NCBI RefSeq assembly: GCF_037027585.1
Contig: NZ_JAXCLE010000015.1
Location: 29,581 to 93,580, forward strand
Origin: Solibacillus ferritrahens
GTDB lineage: Bacteria > Bacillota > Bacilli > Bacillales_A > Planococcaceae
Length of the DNA: 64,000 nt
Reading direction: 5' to 3'
In this document: piece after piece, positions 1 through 9,176 of the stretch
Layout of the letters: every line of letters starts with the position of its first letter
Position numbering within the stretch: the first letter of the stretch is position 1
Program-made: the position numbers and the translations under genes
The notes under the pieces: generated by a model
Databases searched by the model: none
Told to the model about the DNA's origin: nothing
What the model saw: the letters and a program-made list of their open reading frames with translations, nothing else

Positions 1-1
1 A

Positions 2-517
2 ACTTCGGAAGTTTATGCTTCTTACCGCTTTAATTTCAGTGACAATACATCTAAGCTGTATTATCAATATATTGTTCGTCAAAAGATCTACTATGAAGAT
101 GCTTCAACAGGACAGTATTATAAACGGGAAGATGGTTCGGGCATACCACTTATTCAGTATGATCAACCGACTACCCTCCACACTGTAGCGTTTTTTTCAC
201 TATTTGTTTTATTAATCGGTAGTTTTGTATACGTCGATCGCCAAATGCGTGATAAATCGGATCCAAAAAGGAAATTACCTAAGCATTCCCATACAGGACA
301 AAGTGTGCTGACGTTATTGTTCTTGTTAAGCTTATTCATCCTACTGTTTTCTATTCCCAATATTCATTTCATGTGGATTGTTGTCAGCAGTCTTGCTGTA
401 GCCTTTATCAATATTTTGATTGAAAATAAATATGGGAATAACAATTGGCGCAAACTGTCATTTTTATTGTTTGGTTTACTTGTTCCGACCTATTTATATT
501 TATCTTTTGTATTATAA
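2..517 (+). CDS. Membrane protein, 5' end outside the window
   Basis: An open frame runs from base 2 to the stop at 515-517 with no in-frame stop, so the gene begins before the window; 171 residues are seen. The first 60 or so residues are polar and tyrosine-rich (YYQYIVRQKIYYED), then come four hydrophobic stretches, the first around VAFFSLFVLLIGSFVYV, with a basic linker (KSDPKRKLPKHSH) after it. This looks like an extracytoplasmic segment followed by a multi-pass membrane domain. I do not recognise the family. Reading only from the first ATG at 245 would wrongly cut off the first membrane segment. Confidence 0.6.
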   Translation, partial: TSEVYASYRFNFSDNTSKLYYQYIVRQKIYYEDASTGQYYKREDGSGIPLIQYDQPTTLHTVAFFSLFVLLIGSFVYVDRQMRDKSDPKRKLPKHSHTGQSVLTLLFLLSLFILLFSIPNIHFMWIVVSSLAVAFINILIENKYGNNNWRKLSFLLFGLLVPTYLYLSFVL

Positions 518-541
518 TAATCGATATCGTTTCAGAATACT

Positions 542-570
542 TTGACAATAAATTCTTTCCCTCGTACGAT
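542..570 (+). promoter_or_regulatory. Sigma-A promoter for the kyn operon
   Basis: TTGACA at 542-547, a 17-base spacer and TACGAT at 565-570 lie 30 bases before the kynU start. The -35 box is a perfect match and the spacing is ideal. No riboswitch or T-box fits in the short leader. Confidence 0.6.
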
Positions 571-600
571 AATAGTAAGGAAATAAGAAGGGGTGAAAGG

Positions 601-1860
601 ATGACTACAATTGAAAAAGCAAGACTTCTAGATCAACAGGATACACTTGGAAAATATGCCGATGAGTTTTATAAAAAAGAAGGACAAATCTATTTAGACG
701 GCAATTCCCTCGGGTTACTGTCAAAGCGAGCTGAACAATCGGTGCTTACATTGCTTGACTCATGGAGGCAGTACGGAATTGATGGATGGACGAGTGGGGA
801 GCATCCGTGGTTTTATTTGTCTGAAAAGCTAGGGGAATACTGTGCACCACTTGTTGGAGCAAAAAGTAAGGAAGTCGTATTAACCGGTTCAACTACGACA
901 AACTTACATCAGCTACTTGCTACTTTTTTCAAACCAACCGAGAAGAGGAATAAAATTTTGGCAGATGAGCTGAATTTCCCGTCCGACTTATATGCGGTTG
1001 CCAGTCAAATTGCACTGCATAATTTACCGGAAAGCCATATGAAGCTCGTAAAAAGTGAAGATGGGCAAACAATTTCGACTGAAGCAATTATTGAAGCGAT
1101 GACTGATGATGTAGCAGTCGCTGTTTTACCAGCTGTTTTATATCGCAGTGGGCAAGTGCTGGATTTACAGGCAATTACGAAAGCGGCTCATGAACGAGGG
1201 ATTATCATAGGCTTTGATTTATGCCATTCAATTGGCTCAATTCCGCATCAGCTTCACGAAATTGGAGCGGACTTTGCATTTTGGTGCAATTATAAGCACT
1301 TAAATGGGGGACCGGGATCTGTCGCAGGTTTATTTGTCCATGAAAAGCATTTTGGTACAGCACCAGGTTTAGCCGGCTGGTTTGGCTCTGCAAAGGAAAA
1401 ACAATTTGATTTAGAGACAACGATTTCAGCTGCGCCCGATGCAGGGGCTTATCAAATCGGGACACCGCATATATTAAGTTTGGCACCAATTGAAGGCGCA
1501 CTTTCCATTTTTGCAGAGGCAGGGATTGATGCTGTGCGTGAAAAATCACTTGCCTTAACTGAATATATGATGGAATGCATTATGCATGAAATACCAAATA
1601 CATTCACATTTGGCAATCCTCTTGACGAAACACGTGGCGGTCATTTGTTTTTAGTGCATGACGAAGCGGCCAGAATTTGTAAAGCATTAAAGGAGAATGG
1701 GGTCGTCCCGGATTTCCGTGCACCGAATGGAATCCGCTTAGCGCCTGTTGCGCTATACAATTCCTTTGAAGAAGTGTGGCATGCTGTTCAAATTTTAAAA
1801 GATATTGTCTTCAATAAGACTTATGAGAATCATGAAAACAAGCGGGATATCATTGCATAA
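601..1860 (+). CDS. kynU: Kynureninase
   Basis: Predicted PLP-dependent hydrolase of 419 residues that splits kynurenine into anthranilate and alanine in the cytosol. The fold-type I aminotransferase signature is clear: the Schiff-base lysine is near residue 232 in NYKHLNGGPG, preceded by the conserved FDLCHSIG and WCNY segments, and YLDGNSLG near the N terminus is typical of kynureninases. ATG at 601 follows a good ribosome-binding site (AAGGGGTGAAAGG); an in-frame extension upstream overlaps the preceding gene and has no support. It is the first gene of a tryptophan-degradation operon with kynA, a transporter and kynB, so the pathway here most likely stops at anthranilate. Confidence 0.95.
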   Translation: MTTIEKARLLDQQDTLGKYADEFYKKEGQIYLDGNSLGLLSKRAEQSVLTLLDSWRQYGIDGWTSGEHPWFYLSEKLGEYCAPLVGAKSKEVVLTGSTTTNLHQLLATFFKPTEKRNKILADELNFPSDLYAVASQIALHNLPESHMKLVKSEDGQTISTEAIIEAMTDDVAVAVLPAVLYRSGQVLDLQAITKAAHERGIIIGFDLCHSIGSIPHQLHEIGADFAFWCNYKHLNGGPGSVAGLFVHEKHFGTAPGLAGWFGSAKEKQFDLETTISAAPDAGAYQIGTPHILSLAPIEGALSIFAEAGIDAVREKSLALTEYMMECIMHEIPNTFTFGNPLDETRGGHLFLVHDEAARICKALKENGVVPDFRAPNGIRLAPVALYNSFEEVWHAVQILKDIVFNKTYENHENKRDIIA

Positions 1861-1871
1861 GGAGTGGTTTG

Positions 1872-2729
1872 ATGGAGAAGCGTTCGATTTCGGATTTACA
1901 TCAAAAGCTAAAAAGTGAAAAAGGCATTCATACCGATTTTAAGGAGGATATGACATACGGCGAGTATTTAAGTTTAGACGCAATTTTAAACAATCAAAAC
2001 CGCCTATCCAATCACCACGATGAAATGCTTTTTATTATTATTCATCAAGTAAGCGAGCTTTGGATGAAGCTGATTATTCATGAAATGCAAGGTGCGATTC
2101 AAGCAATTGAACGCGGGGAAATGCAGCTGGCTTTTAAAATGCTGGCACGAGTTTCAAAAATACAAATGCAAATTATTCAGGCGTGGGATGTATTGGCAAC
2201 AATGACACCTGCAGAATATTTGCAGTTCCGCGATGATCTTGGAAAAGCATCCGGTTTCCAAAGCTATCAATATCGTTTAATTGAATTTTCGCTTGGATAT
2301 AAAACACCTCATATTTTAAAAATTTATGAGAAAGAAAAGGACGTTTTAGAAAGATTAAAAGAAGCGTACGATGCACCGAGTATTTATGACGTTTCCATCC
2401 AAGCATTGGCAAAAGCTGGATTACCAATTAATGAAGCTTTGCTAAATCGAGATTTTTCGGTAGTATATAGTGGTGACGACTCAGTTGCTGCTGCATGGAA
2501 AACTGTCTATGAAAATACTGATAAGTACTGGGATTTATACCAGCTCGGTGAAAAGCTAGTCGATATAGAAGATTCATTGCAGCAATGGCGATTCCGTCAT
2601 ATGAAAACAGTCGAGCGTATTATTGGCTTTAAAGTAGGCACGGGTGGATCATCCGGTGTCAATTATTTGCGTCAAGTGCTTGATCATCGTTTTTTCCCGG
2701 AGCTATGGGATTTACGAACAGTGTTATAG
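1872..2729 (+). CDS. kynA: Tryptophan 2,3-dioxygenase
   Basis: Heme enzyme that opens the indole ring of tryptophan to N-formylkynurenine, the first step of the pathway. The 285-residue protein has the family hallmarks: FIIIHQVSELWMKLIIHE near the N terminus, YLQFRDDLGKASGFQS in the middle, and the C-terminal WRFRHMKTVERIIG with the proximal heme histidine followed by GTGGSSGVNYL. ATG at 1872 follows AAGGAGTGG; the TTG three bases upstream is too close to it. It begins 11 bases after kynU and is surely co-transcribed. Confidence 0.95.
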   Translation: MEKRSISDLHQKLKSEKGIHTDFKEDMTYGEYLSLDAILNNQNRLSNHHDEMLFIIIHQVSELWMKLIIHEMQGAIQAIERGEMQLAFKMLARVSKIQMQIIQAWDVLATMTPAEYLQFRDDLGKASGFQSYQYRLIEFSLGYKTPHILKIYEKEKDVLERLKEAYDAPSIYDVSIQALAKAGLPINEALLNRDFSVVYSGDDSVAAAWKTVYENTDKYWDLYQLGEKLVDIEDSLQQWRFRHMKTVERIIGFKVGTGGSSGVNYLRQVLDHRFFPELWDLRTVL

Positions 2730-2772
2730 CTTAGTTAAGTTTAGTTTAGTTTAGATGAGTGGAGTGAGGCAA

Positions 2773-4119
2773 ATGGAGAAGAGTAAAGGACAGTGGTCAA
2801 GTAAATTAGGATTTGTATTAGCGTCAGCTGGTGCAGCGATAGGGCTTGGGGCGATATGGAAGATGCCCTACGTAGCCGGTCAAAGTGGAGGCGGCGCATT
2901 CTTTTTGATTTTTGTAGTACTAACATTAATTATTGGTTTACCAATGCTATTATCGGAATATATTATTGGGCGTGCCGCGCAAAAAGAAGCGGTTACTGCG
3001 TATAAAGTTCTTTCCCCTAATCCGAAAGTTTGGGCATGGATCGGAAAGCTTGGTATATTGGGATGTTTCCTATTATTATCGTTTTATAGTGTTGTAGGTG
3101 GCTGGATATTTGTATATAGTGGCGTATCTATAGTCGGAAATGTCATTGAGCCATCAGTTGATCCAGGTGCATTTTTCGGACAAGTAACAGGAACACCGTG
3201 GATTGCGCTTGTTGGACTAGCATTATTTACAATTGCCAATGTTGTCGTTATCGCACTAGGTGTACAGAACGGAATTGAAAAAGCGAATAAGTTTATGATG
3301 CCGCTTTTATTCATAATGTTCTTTATTTTAGTCATTAGAGCAGTTACCCTTGATGGCGCGATGGAAGGGATTAAGTTTTTCCTATATCCAGACTTTTCGA
3401 ACATTACAGGTGAATCAATACTATATGCTTTAGGACAATCATTTTTTGCGCTTGCAGTTGGATTTTCATGTTTAGTTACATATAGTTCTTATTTAAAGAA
3501 AGATGTAAGCTTACCAAATTCAGCAGGCTCAGTTGTAGGATTGAGTATTTTTGTTTCCTTTTTAGCAGGTTTGGCCATTTTCCCGGTCGTATTTGCTTTT
3601 GATATGGAAGTGGCAAGCGGACCGCCATTATTATTCATGGTATTGCCGGCAGCATTTTCACAGATGCCATTTGGCGAAGTTTTCTTGGCGATGTTTTTAA
3701 TTTTATTTTTATTCGCGACTTTAACTTCATCCTTCAGTATGTATGAAATTATAGTAGCGGCAGTAATCGAGAAGTGGAATATTACGCGCGCTCAAATTAC
3801 GATGATTATTGGTGTACTTGTATTTATCGCTTCGATTCCATCGACACTGACATACAGTACACTAGGTGATGTATCAATATTTGGCCGAAGTATTTTTGAT
3901 TTTACAGATTTTGTTGTGTCCAATGTAATTTTACCGGTCGGCAATTTACTGATAGCAATTTTTATTATGCATATTATGGATAAAAAAGTTGTCAAAAGTG
4001 AGTTGTTACAAGGTAGTAAAATGGGGGAAGGCTTTTACAGAACCTATCGAATTTTAATGACCTTTGTAGTACCGGCAGTAATTTTTCTCGTTCTCTTATA
4101 TTTAGTCATTCAGTATTAG
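2773..4119 (+). CDS. Sodium-dependent transporter, neurotransmitter:sodium symporter family
   Basis: Predicted 448-residue inner-membrane symporter with about eleven hydrophobic helices. The N-terminal WSSKLGFVLASAGAAIGLGAIWKMPY matches the NSS signature, where the unwound first helix holds sodium and substrate. Its place between kynA and kynB points to tryptophan or kynurenine uptake, as tryptophan transporters of this family are known (inference). ATG at 2773 (MEKSKGQW) aligns with family N termini and follows GTGAGG; an ATG at 2755 is possible but lies within a short GTTTA repeat. Eleven-helix length rather than twelve is usual for bacterial members. Confidence 0.88.
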   Translation: MEKSKGQWSSKLGFVLASAGAAIGLGAIWKMPYVAGQSGGGAFFLIFVVLTLIIGLPMLLSEYIIGRAAQKEAVTAYKVLSPNPKVWAWIGKLGILGCFLLLSFYSVVGGWIFVYSGVSIVGNVIEPSVDPGAFFGQVTGTPWIALVGLALFTIANVVVIALGVQNGIEKANKFMMPLLFIMFFILVIRAVTLDGAMEGIKFFLYPDFSNITGESILYALGQSFFALAVGFSCLVTYSSYLKKDVSLPNSAGSVVGLSIFVSFLAGLAIFPVVFAFDMEVASGPPLLFMVLPAAFSQMPFGEVFLAMFLILFLFATLTSSFSMYEIIVAAVIEKWNITRAQITMIIGVLVFIASIPSTLTYSTLGDVSIFGRSIFDFTDFVVSNVILPVGNLLIAIFIMHIMDKKVVKSELLQGSKMGEGFYRTYRILMTFVVPAVIFLVLLYLVIQY

Positions 4120-4129
4120 AGGTGATGCT

Positions 4130-4744
4130 ATGTGGATTGATATTACACAAACGATGAAAAAAGGGATGCCGAACTGGCCGGGGGATACGCCGTTTTCATT
4201 TGAAATATGGTATACAAAGCAGCAGACGGGCTCGGTCAATATTGGGAGAATAACAACTTCCTTGCATACCGGCACACATGTAGATGCGCCTTTTCATTTT
4301 AATAGTGAGGCAGAGACAATGGAACAATTAGACATCAATACTTATATTGGAGATTGTTATATTGTATCTTGTGTCGGAGAGGGGGTCATTACAGCAGAGC
4401 GACTGTCATCCGTTGACTTTCTTGGAGCAAAGCGTGTGCTGTTGAAAACTGTGAAACAGCCTTTTGAGCAGTTTCCAGAAGAGATACCTGTAATCTCTCC
4501 GGATGTAGCATCCTTACTAAATGAGCGCGGTGTTATTTTACTCGGTGTGGATAATCCTTCTGTCGATCCTTTAGATAGCAAGGGAGTATTAGCCCACCAT
4601 GCGCTTTATGAAAATGGGATTCATATTTTGGAGGGGCTGGATTTAAGCGAAGTAACACCCGGTCTTTATGATTTAATTGCTTTACCGTTAAAATTAGAAG
4701 GCGCTGACGGGTCACCGGTACGGGCTGTTGTTAGAAAAAAATGA
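4130..4744 (+). CDS. kynB: Kynurenine formamidase (arylformamidase, cyclase family)
   Basis: Metal-dependent hydrolase that removes the formyl group from N-formylkynurenine, linking the steps of KynA and KynU. The 204-residue protein has the cyclase-family metal motif HTGTHVDAPFH at residues 46-56 (His46, His50, Asp52, His56), and the N-terminal DITQTMKKGMPNWPGD is typical of bacterial KynB. The gene starts 10 bases after the transporter with ribosome-binding site GAGGTGATG and is followed by a terminator, so it closes the operon. Confidence 0.93.
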   Translation: MWIDITQTMKKGMPNWPGDTPFSFEIWYTKQQTGSVNIGRITTSLHTGTHVDAPFHFNSEAETMEQLDINTYIGDCYIVSCVGEGVITAERLSSVDFLGAKRVLLKTVKQPFEQFPEEIPVISPDVASLLNERGVILLGVDNPSVDPLDSKGVLAHHALYENGIHILEGLDLSEVTPGLYDLIALPLKLEGADGSPVRAVVRKK

Positions 4745-4752
4745 TATATGAA

Positions 4753-4793
4753 AGAGGCACACGAATTAAATTTTGTGATGCTTCTTTTTTTTT
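4753..4793 (+). terminator. Terminator of the kyn operon
   Basis: AGAGGCACAC pairs with GTGATGCTTCT around an AT-rich loop and is followed by a run of nine T. Confidence 0.75.
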
Positions 4794-4919
4794 ATATTTA
4801 AATAATATATTTAATAATATTTTCATGTAATAAAAAAATAGATTGAATATTTAATATACTGACTGTAAAATATATCCACAATAGACTATTTCAGTACATA
4901 GTTCCTAGGGGGATAAATT

Positions 4920-6401
4920 TTGGAAAAGCGCATTGATAAATTAAATTGGGTACACCAGCTAAATACTATTATTACCGTCATATTAGTTGTATTAATACTG
5001 ACACCACTTATTTATAAAAATGGATTTCAACAATCCATTCCTTATCTCATTGCGGGGGGAAGTGTCGTTCTATTATCGACATTGAATTATTTTTTGAAGA
5101 TTTCTTATTTTGCCAAAGGATTAATTTTCGCACTTCTTCCTGCAATTGTCACTATTTTATTATTTTATTTAGACGGGGACGCAATTAATAAGCATTACAT
5201 TTTATTTATCACATTTATTATGGCGGCTATGTATTTCAATGAGCGCTTAATATTAACTTTTTTGACAGTTATAAATAGTTTATATTTGTTATTGTACATA
5301 GTGGCACCAGAGAAATTACTAGGTGACAATGCAAGCATCCCTATTTTTATTACAGTTTTTGCTATTATTAATGGCTGTAATTTTATGCTTTATCGCTTAA
5401 CAAAGTGGGGCAATAAATTAGTGAAAGATGCTCAATCAAAAGAAAAAGAAGCAAAGGAACTTTTAGCTAATTTAACGGTAATCTTAAATAAAATCGACGA
5501 CGGTTCAGTCCAATTAGCCCAAAATATTATTAATGTGAATGATAATGTCCATACATTGAATGTGGCAAGTGAAACAATTCTACACTCTTCCAATCAAATG
5601 GCAACCGCAATTCATAGTGAAGCGGAAATGATTCAGAAAATTAATGAACAAATGGTTTTAGCTCATCAAAATATGCTCATGACAAAACAATCATCAGAAA
5701 TGACAGTAAAAGGGTCAACTGAGGTTCAGGCAGCTGTAGAATACAGTTGGAAAAAAGTGCATGAGGTAACTAATGGTATGGAAACGTTAAGTGATTCCAT
5801 TGACTTGACGACAGTAACAATAGACGATCTGCACGAAAGTCTAGCAAAAGTGAATGAACTTCTTGATGGTATTAAAGCTATTGCTAACCAAACAAACTTA
5901 TTATCTTTGAATGCATCGATAGAAGCTGCAAGAGCAGGCGAGCACGGGAAAGGTTTTGCTGTTGTTGCAGATGAAGTTAAAAAGCTGGCGGGACAAAGCG
6001 CGGAAATCGCAGCGAATATCACAGAAGTTACAAAGCAACTACTTCAACGAGCAGCAACTGCTCGGTTAAAAGCATATGAAGGCAAGGACGCAGTGCATTC
6101 AAATGTAGAAGCTTTAAATGATATTTCGGTTTCTTTTAATGGGATAAAGCAATCCTTTGATAATATTCAAACGAAGCTATCTGAGGATATGCTGACTATT
6201 ACGAATACAAATGGTATGGTCGAAGAAGCAATGAACCAAATGGAAAGCTTATCTGCAATATCTGAAGAAAATGCAGCAATGACAGAAGAAATTGCTACAT
6301 CTATTCATGAAGAACATGAAATGATGCAGGCCATATCAAAAGCAAGTAAACAATTACAGCAATTACAACAAGATCTATCTGAAATTTCAAAACAGCGATA
6401 A
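4920..6401 (+). CDS. Methyl-accepting chemotaxis-type sensory transducer
   Basis: Predicted membrane signal transducer of 493 residues. Residues 10-160 are about six hydrophobic helices with almost no extracytoplasmic loops, unlike classical receptors with a large periplasmic sensor, so it probably senses something in or near the membrane. The rest is helical and holds the conserved cytoplasmic hairpin IANQTNLLSLNASIEAARAGE followed by GKGFAVVADEV, the CheA/CheW contact tip. The start is TTG at 4920 after CTAGGGGG. The gene stands alone between two terminators. The ligand cannot be told from the sequence. Confidence 0.85.
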   Translation: MEKRIDKLNWVHQLNTIITVILVVLILTPLIYKNGFQQSIPYLIAGGSVVLLSTLNYFLKISYFAKGLIFALLPAIVTILLFYLDGDAINKHYILFITFIMAAMYFNERLILTFLTVINSLYLLLYIVAPEKLLGDNASIPIFITVFAIINGCNFMLYRLTKWGNKLVKDAQSKEKEAKELLANLTVILNKIDDGSVQLAQNIINVNDNVHTLNVASETILHSSNQMATAIHSEAEMIQKINEQMVLAHQNMLMTKQSSEMTVKGSTEVQAAVEYSWKKVHEVTNGMETLSDSIDLTTVTIDDLHESLAKVNELLDGIKAIANQTNLLSLNASIEAARAGEHGKGFAVVADEVKKLAGQSAEIAANITEVTKQLLQRAATARLKAYEGKDAVHSNVEALNDISVSFNGIKQSFDNIQTKLSEDMLTITNTNGMVEEAMNQMESLSAISEENAAMTEEIATSIHEEHEMMQAISKASKQLQQLQQDLSEISKQR

Positions 6402-6404
6402 ACG

Positions 6405-6440
6405 AATGCCTGGTAGTAAATTTACCAGGCATTGTTATAT
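6405..6440 (+). terminator. Terminator after the chemotaxis receptor
   Basis: AATGCCTGGTA and TACCAGGCATT form an 11-bp perfect stem with a short loop, followed by GTTATATT. The T run is weak but the stem is strong. Confidence 0.65.
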
Positions 6441-6506
6441 TCTTAAATAAATGTTGAAATGATTGGCAATTATCGGTAATTTTAAATAAGAGAGGACGTG
6501 ATTTAT

Positions 6507-7346
6507 TTGTGGCAGCAAAACTTAATTGAAACAGCGCGAGGTACATTTGAATATTTTAAACATGGTGAAGGGGAACCAATGGCGATTACTCATTTATATA
6601 GCGAATTTGATGAGCGAGGAAATGCATTTGCCAACCCATTTACCACTAAATTTACGGTCTATTTAATTAACTTGCGTGGTACAGTGAACTCAGTAAGGGC
6701 ACAACAGGACCCTGAATACAGCATGGTTGAAACCGTACATGATATGGAAGCAATTCGAAAAGCGCTCCATATTGAAAAGTGGGCATTTGGCGGACATTCT
6801 ACAGGAGGGATGCTTGCCTTACAATATGCAGTTCAAGCTCCAAATTCCATAACGAAACTGATTGCGGGTGGGACTGCTGCGAGTTACGAATATGCAATGC
6901 ATAAAGATTGTATGTATAATCATCAAAATAAAAATTTTCATCGTGTAACGGAAATTATGAATTTGTTAAGTGATCAATCAACGTCCAAGGAAGACCGCCA
7001 AAAATTAGGCTATGAATGGGCGCTATTTTCATATTACAGTGAAGACAAACTAAAAGAAGCATTAAAAAAGCCAAATAGCGGGAAGACTGTTGGACCGCGA
7101 CTTACATATTTTAGACAAGTAGAATATCGGGATATGGATTTAAGAGAAAAATTAAAGGATATTAACATACCAAGCTTTATTTATGCAGGAAGGTATGACG
7201 CACAATGCCCAGTAAATTTTGGAATAGAAATTGCTGAACTTATTAAAAATGCCAACCTAACTATCTTTGAGAAAAGTAATCATTTCCCGTTTTTAGAAGA
7301 AGAGGAGCCTTTCACTGAGTTGGTTAATCAATTTGCGGGTGCGTAA
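6507..7346 (+). CDS. Alpha/beta hydrolase
   Basis: Predicted cytosolic hydrolase of about 279 residues. The nucleophile elbow is GGHSTGGM (Ser about residue 96), the acid is likely in AGRYDAQCP, and the catalytic histidine is in KSNHFPFLEE near the end, the usual order for a proline iminopeptidase-like or lactonase-like fold. Substrate is unknown. TTG at 6507 sits 11 bases after AGAGAGG and is preferred; GTG at 6498 is only two bases from that site. It is a single gene with terminators on both sides. Confidence 0.8.
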   Translation: MWQQNLIETARGTFEYFKHGEGEPMAITHLYSEFDERGNAFANPFTTKFTVYLINLRGTVNSVRAQQDPEYSMVETVHDMEAIRKALHIEKWAFGGHSTGGMLALQYAVQAPNSITKLIAGGTAASYEYAMHKDCMYNHQNKNFHRVTEIMNLLSDQSTSKEDRQKLGYEWALFSYYSEDKLKEALKKPNSGKTVGPRLTYFRQVEYRDMDLREKLKDINIPSFIYAGRYDAQCPVNFGIEIAELIKNANLTIFEKSNHFPFLEEEEPFTELVNQFAGA

Positions 7347-7369
7347 ATATCTTATATAAATAATATAAA

Positions 7370-7399
7370 ACAGCATGGCTTTGTACAAAACCATGCTGT
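7370..7399. terminator. Bidirectional terminator
   Basis: ACAGCATGG and CCATGCTGT form a 9-bp stem between convergent genes. The minus-strand side has the better T-rich tail, so it serves the gene at 7411-7860 most clearly. Confidence 0.7.
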
Positions 7400-7410
7400 A
7401 TTCCGTTCTG

Positions 7411-7860
7411 CTATTCAACTTCTATTGCTATTACATCGCTGACATCCCCATTACTAAACCGAGTTAGGCTAGAAATAATATATGTACCTTTTTCACTTGG
7501 TGCAGTAAATCGAGCGGTCGTTGCGATTTCCTCATAATTATAATCTTCCTGCCACAGCTGAATCGAAACACTCTTAATATGCTGATCATATTTAAATTCA
7601 ATCTCTTCATTCGGTTGAATTTTAATATAAGGCATATTCGATTCCTGTACCAATTCATGAGGCGCTGCAGTATCCACACATGTAGCTTCGCCAGCAGAAT
7701 GCCAGCAATAGCTTCCACGAATAGAATCAATTGTTTGTTCATTAGTTACAACCGTTGCCGTAGGAATTTCGGTTACTTCATTTTGGACTAAAAAGAAGCG
7801 CCCGACAATAACAAGAATAATAAGGCCGATAATTACAAATAAACGATTTACATTTTTCAA
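7411..7860 (-). CDS. Membrane-anchored extracytoplasmic protein of unknown function
   Basis: A 149-residue protein with one N-terminal membrane anchor (LFVIIGLIILVIVGRFFLV) and a soluble outer domain rich in beta-type residues. There are two cysteines 10 residues apart (YCWHSAGEATC) that could form a disulfide outside the cell. TTG at 7860 follows TGGAGG by 8 bases; a TTG five codons upstream overlaps that ribosome-binding site and is rejected. No lipobox is seen. I do not recognise the family; it resembles small Bacillales surface proteins of unknown role. Confidence 0.6.
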   Translation of the reverse strand: MKNVNRLFVIIGLIILVIVGRFFLVQNEVTEIPTATVVTNEQTIDSIRGSYCWHSAGEATCVDTAAPHELVQESNMPYIKIQPNEEIEFKYDQHIKSVSIQLWQEDYNYEEIATTARFTAPSEKGTYIISSLTRFSNGDVSDVIAIEVE

Positions 7861-7926
7861 TGAATTTACCTCCAATTAAGTTAATACTTTTAATGTAATT
7901 TTGGATAAGGCTCACTGGTAAAATTA

Positions 7927-7966
7927 AAAGCTATGCAAAACAGTTAACCTGTAATTGCATAGCTTT
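7927..7966. other. Near-perfect 40-base hairpin in a 350-base gap
   Basis: AAAGCTATGCAA (7927-7938) pairs fully with TTGCATAGCTTT (7955-7966); inside the loop ACAG pairs with CTGT. On the minus strand it is followed by TTAATTTT, like a terminator, yet no gene lies upstream on that strand. The rest of 7861-8211 holds a 7-bp inverted repeat (TGATAAC ... GTTATCA, about 8095-8124) and the AGGAGGTG ribosome-binding site of the next gene; nothing else is seen. Confidence 0.5.
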
Positions 7967-8211
7967 GCATTAATTTGCGTTACCATTTTGATAAGTCAGA
8001 TAAGTCTTATATAAATCTTACTAAAAACCAAAATATAAGTCTATTTTATTTTCGCTGTTGTTCGTCCACGAAAGAAGAGAGGCTAATCATAATCTTGATA
8101 ACTGCTAAAAAGAAACGCGTTATCATAATGTGAATGAGTGGGAAATAATTAGGGGGGTAAAAGGATAATATTGTCATATTATGCTATTCTTAAAGCAGGA
8201 GGTGTGAATTA

Positions 8212-9084
8212 ATGGACTATACCGAGTTGAAAAAATTTAAAATGCGTTATTTTATTCTGTTTGCGATTTTCTTATTTATAGCGAGTATTGTATTGGTGTT
8301 TGCAGTCGATTTCCCGGAAAGTGAGCAATGGATTACATTTATTATGTCCATTTGTTTTTTGGTGTATATTGTATATCAAACAAAGAAATGGAATTTTACG
8401 TATAATGAACAGCCAATGAATACAATCATGTCAAAAGGACGCTGGGCAAGGTACTTATCGATAACCACCTGCTTTCAGTTAATTACCGTTGTATTTACAA
8501 CGATTGTAGTAACACTTCTGTATCTTATGTTTGAAGAACTTTTACAAAACTTATTTTTATTTGATCCGATGATCGATTTGGAAGAAGTGCAGCCATCATT
8601 ACTCGTTTATATTTTGTTTTTCATTAATATTTGTATTCTCGCACCTATTTATGAGGAACTTTTGTTCAGAGGGATCCTACTTCGTCGCTTTACTTTGAGA
8701 TGGAGTCCGCAAAAAAGCATTATTATTTCTTCTATAATTTTTGGGATTATTCATCTTAATCCGATTAATGTAGTGTTTGCTTTTGCATTAGGCTGTGTGC
8801 TCGGCTATGCGTATTTAAAAACAAAAAATATATTTGTTCCGATGTTATTACATAGTTTCAGTAATTTTCTTGCATTCCTTCAATATGTATATACAAATCA
8901 AACGGCCGAACTTGATTTACCTTCGACAGAAGAAGCACAGCGTGAACTGTTAATGAACGGTGTTTTGTTTATAGTATTGGCAGTCGTTATTGTAATTTTG
9001 CTTGTTAAATATTATAAGCGCTTCCGCCAATTAAAAAATCCGCCACCGAAAGTCGAGGAGCAAGGAGAACTTGATTCTATTTAA
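8212..9084 (+). CDS. CPBP (CAAX/Abi) family intramembrane metalloprotease
   Basis: Predicted 290-residue membrane protein with about seven helices. It has all three motifs of the CPBP family: EELLFRGILLRR (glutamate pair and arginine), FGIIHLNP (metal histidine) and LLHSFSN (histidine and asparagine). Members cleave prenyl-CAAX proteins in eukaryotes and in bacteria are linked to bacteriocin immunity or processing; no bacteriocin gene is next to this one, so its role is open. Ribosome-binding site AGGAGGTG, ATG at 8212. A single gene before a shared terminator. Confidence 0.85.
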   Translation: MDYTELKKFKMRYFILFAIFLFIASIVLVFAVDFPESEQWITFIMSICFLVYIVYQTKKWNFTYNEQPMNTIMSKGRWARYLSITTCFQLITVVFTTIVVTLLYLMFEELLQNLFLFDPMIDLEEVQPSLLVYILFFINICILAPIYEELLFRGILLRRFTLRWSPQKSIIISSIIFGIIHLNPINVVFAFALGCVLGYAYLKTKNIFVPMLLHSFSNFLAFLQYVYTNQTAELDLPSTEEAQRELLMNGVLFIVLAVVIVILLVKYYKRFRQLKNPPPKVEEQGELDSI

Positions 9085-9098
9085 GTAATAATAAACAA

Positions 9099-9141
9099 AA
9101 AACCGCTCATGATGCTTTTATAGTGCAACATGGGCGGTTTT
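9099..9141. terminator. Bidirectional terminator
   Basis: AAAACCGCTCATG pairs with CATGGGCGGTTTT (one wobble), giving U-rich tails on both strands. It separates the CPBP gene from the convergent ABC exporter genes. Confidence 0.75.
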
Positions 9142-9176
9142 GTATATTTATTAAGATGCCTTAGCTCTTTTTATGC

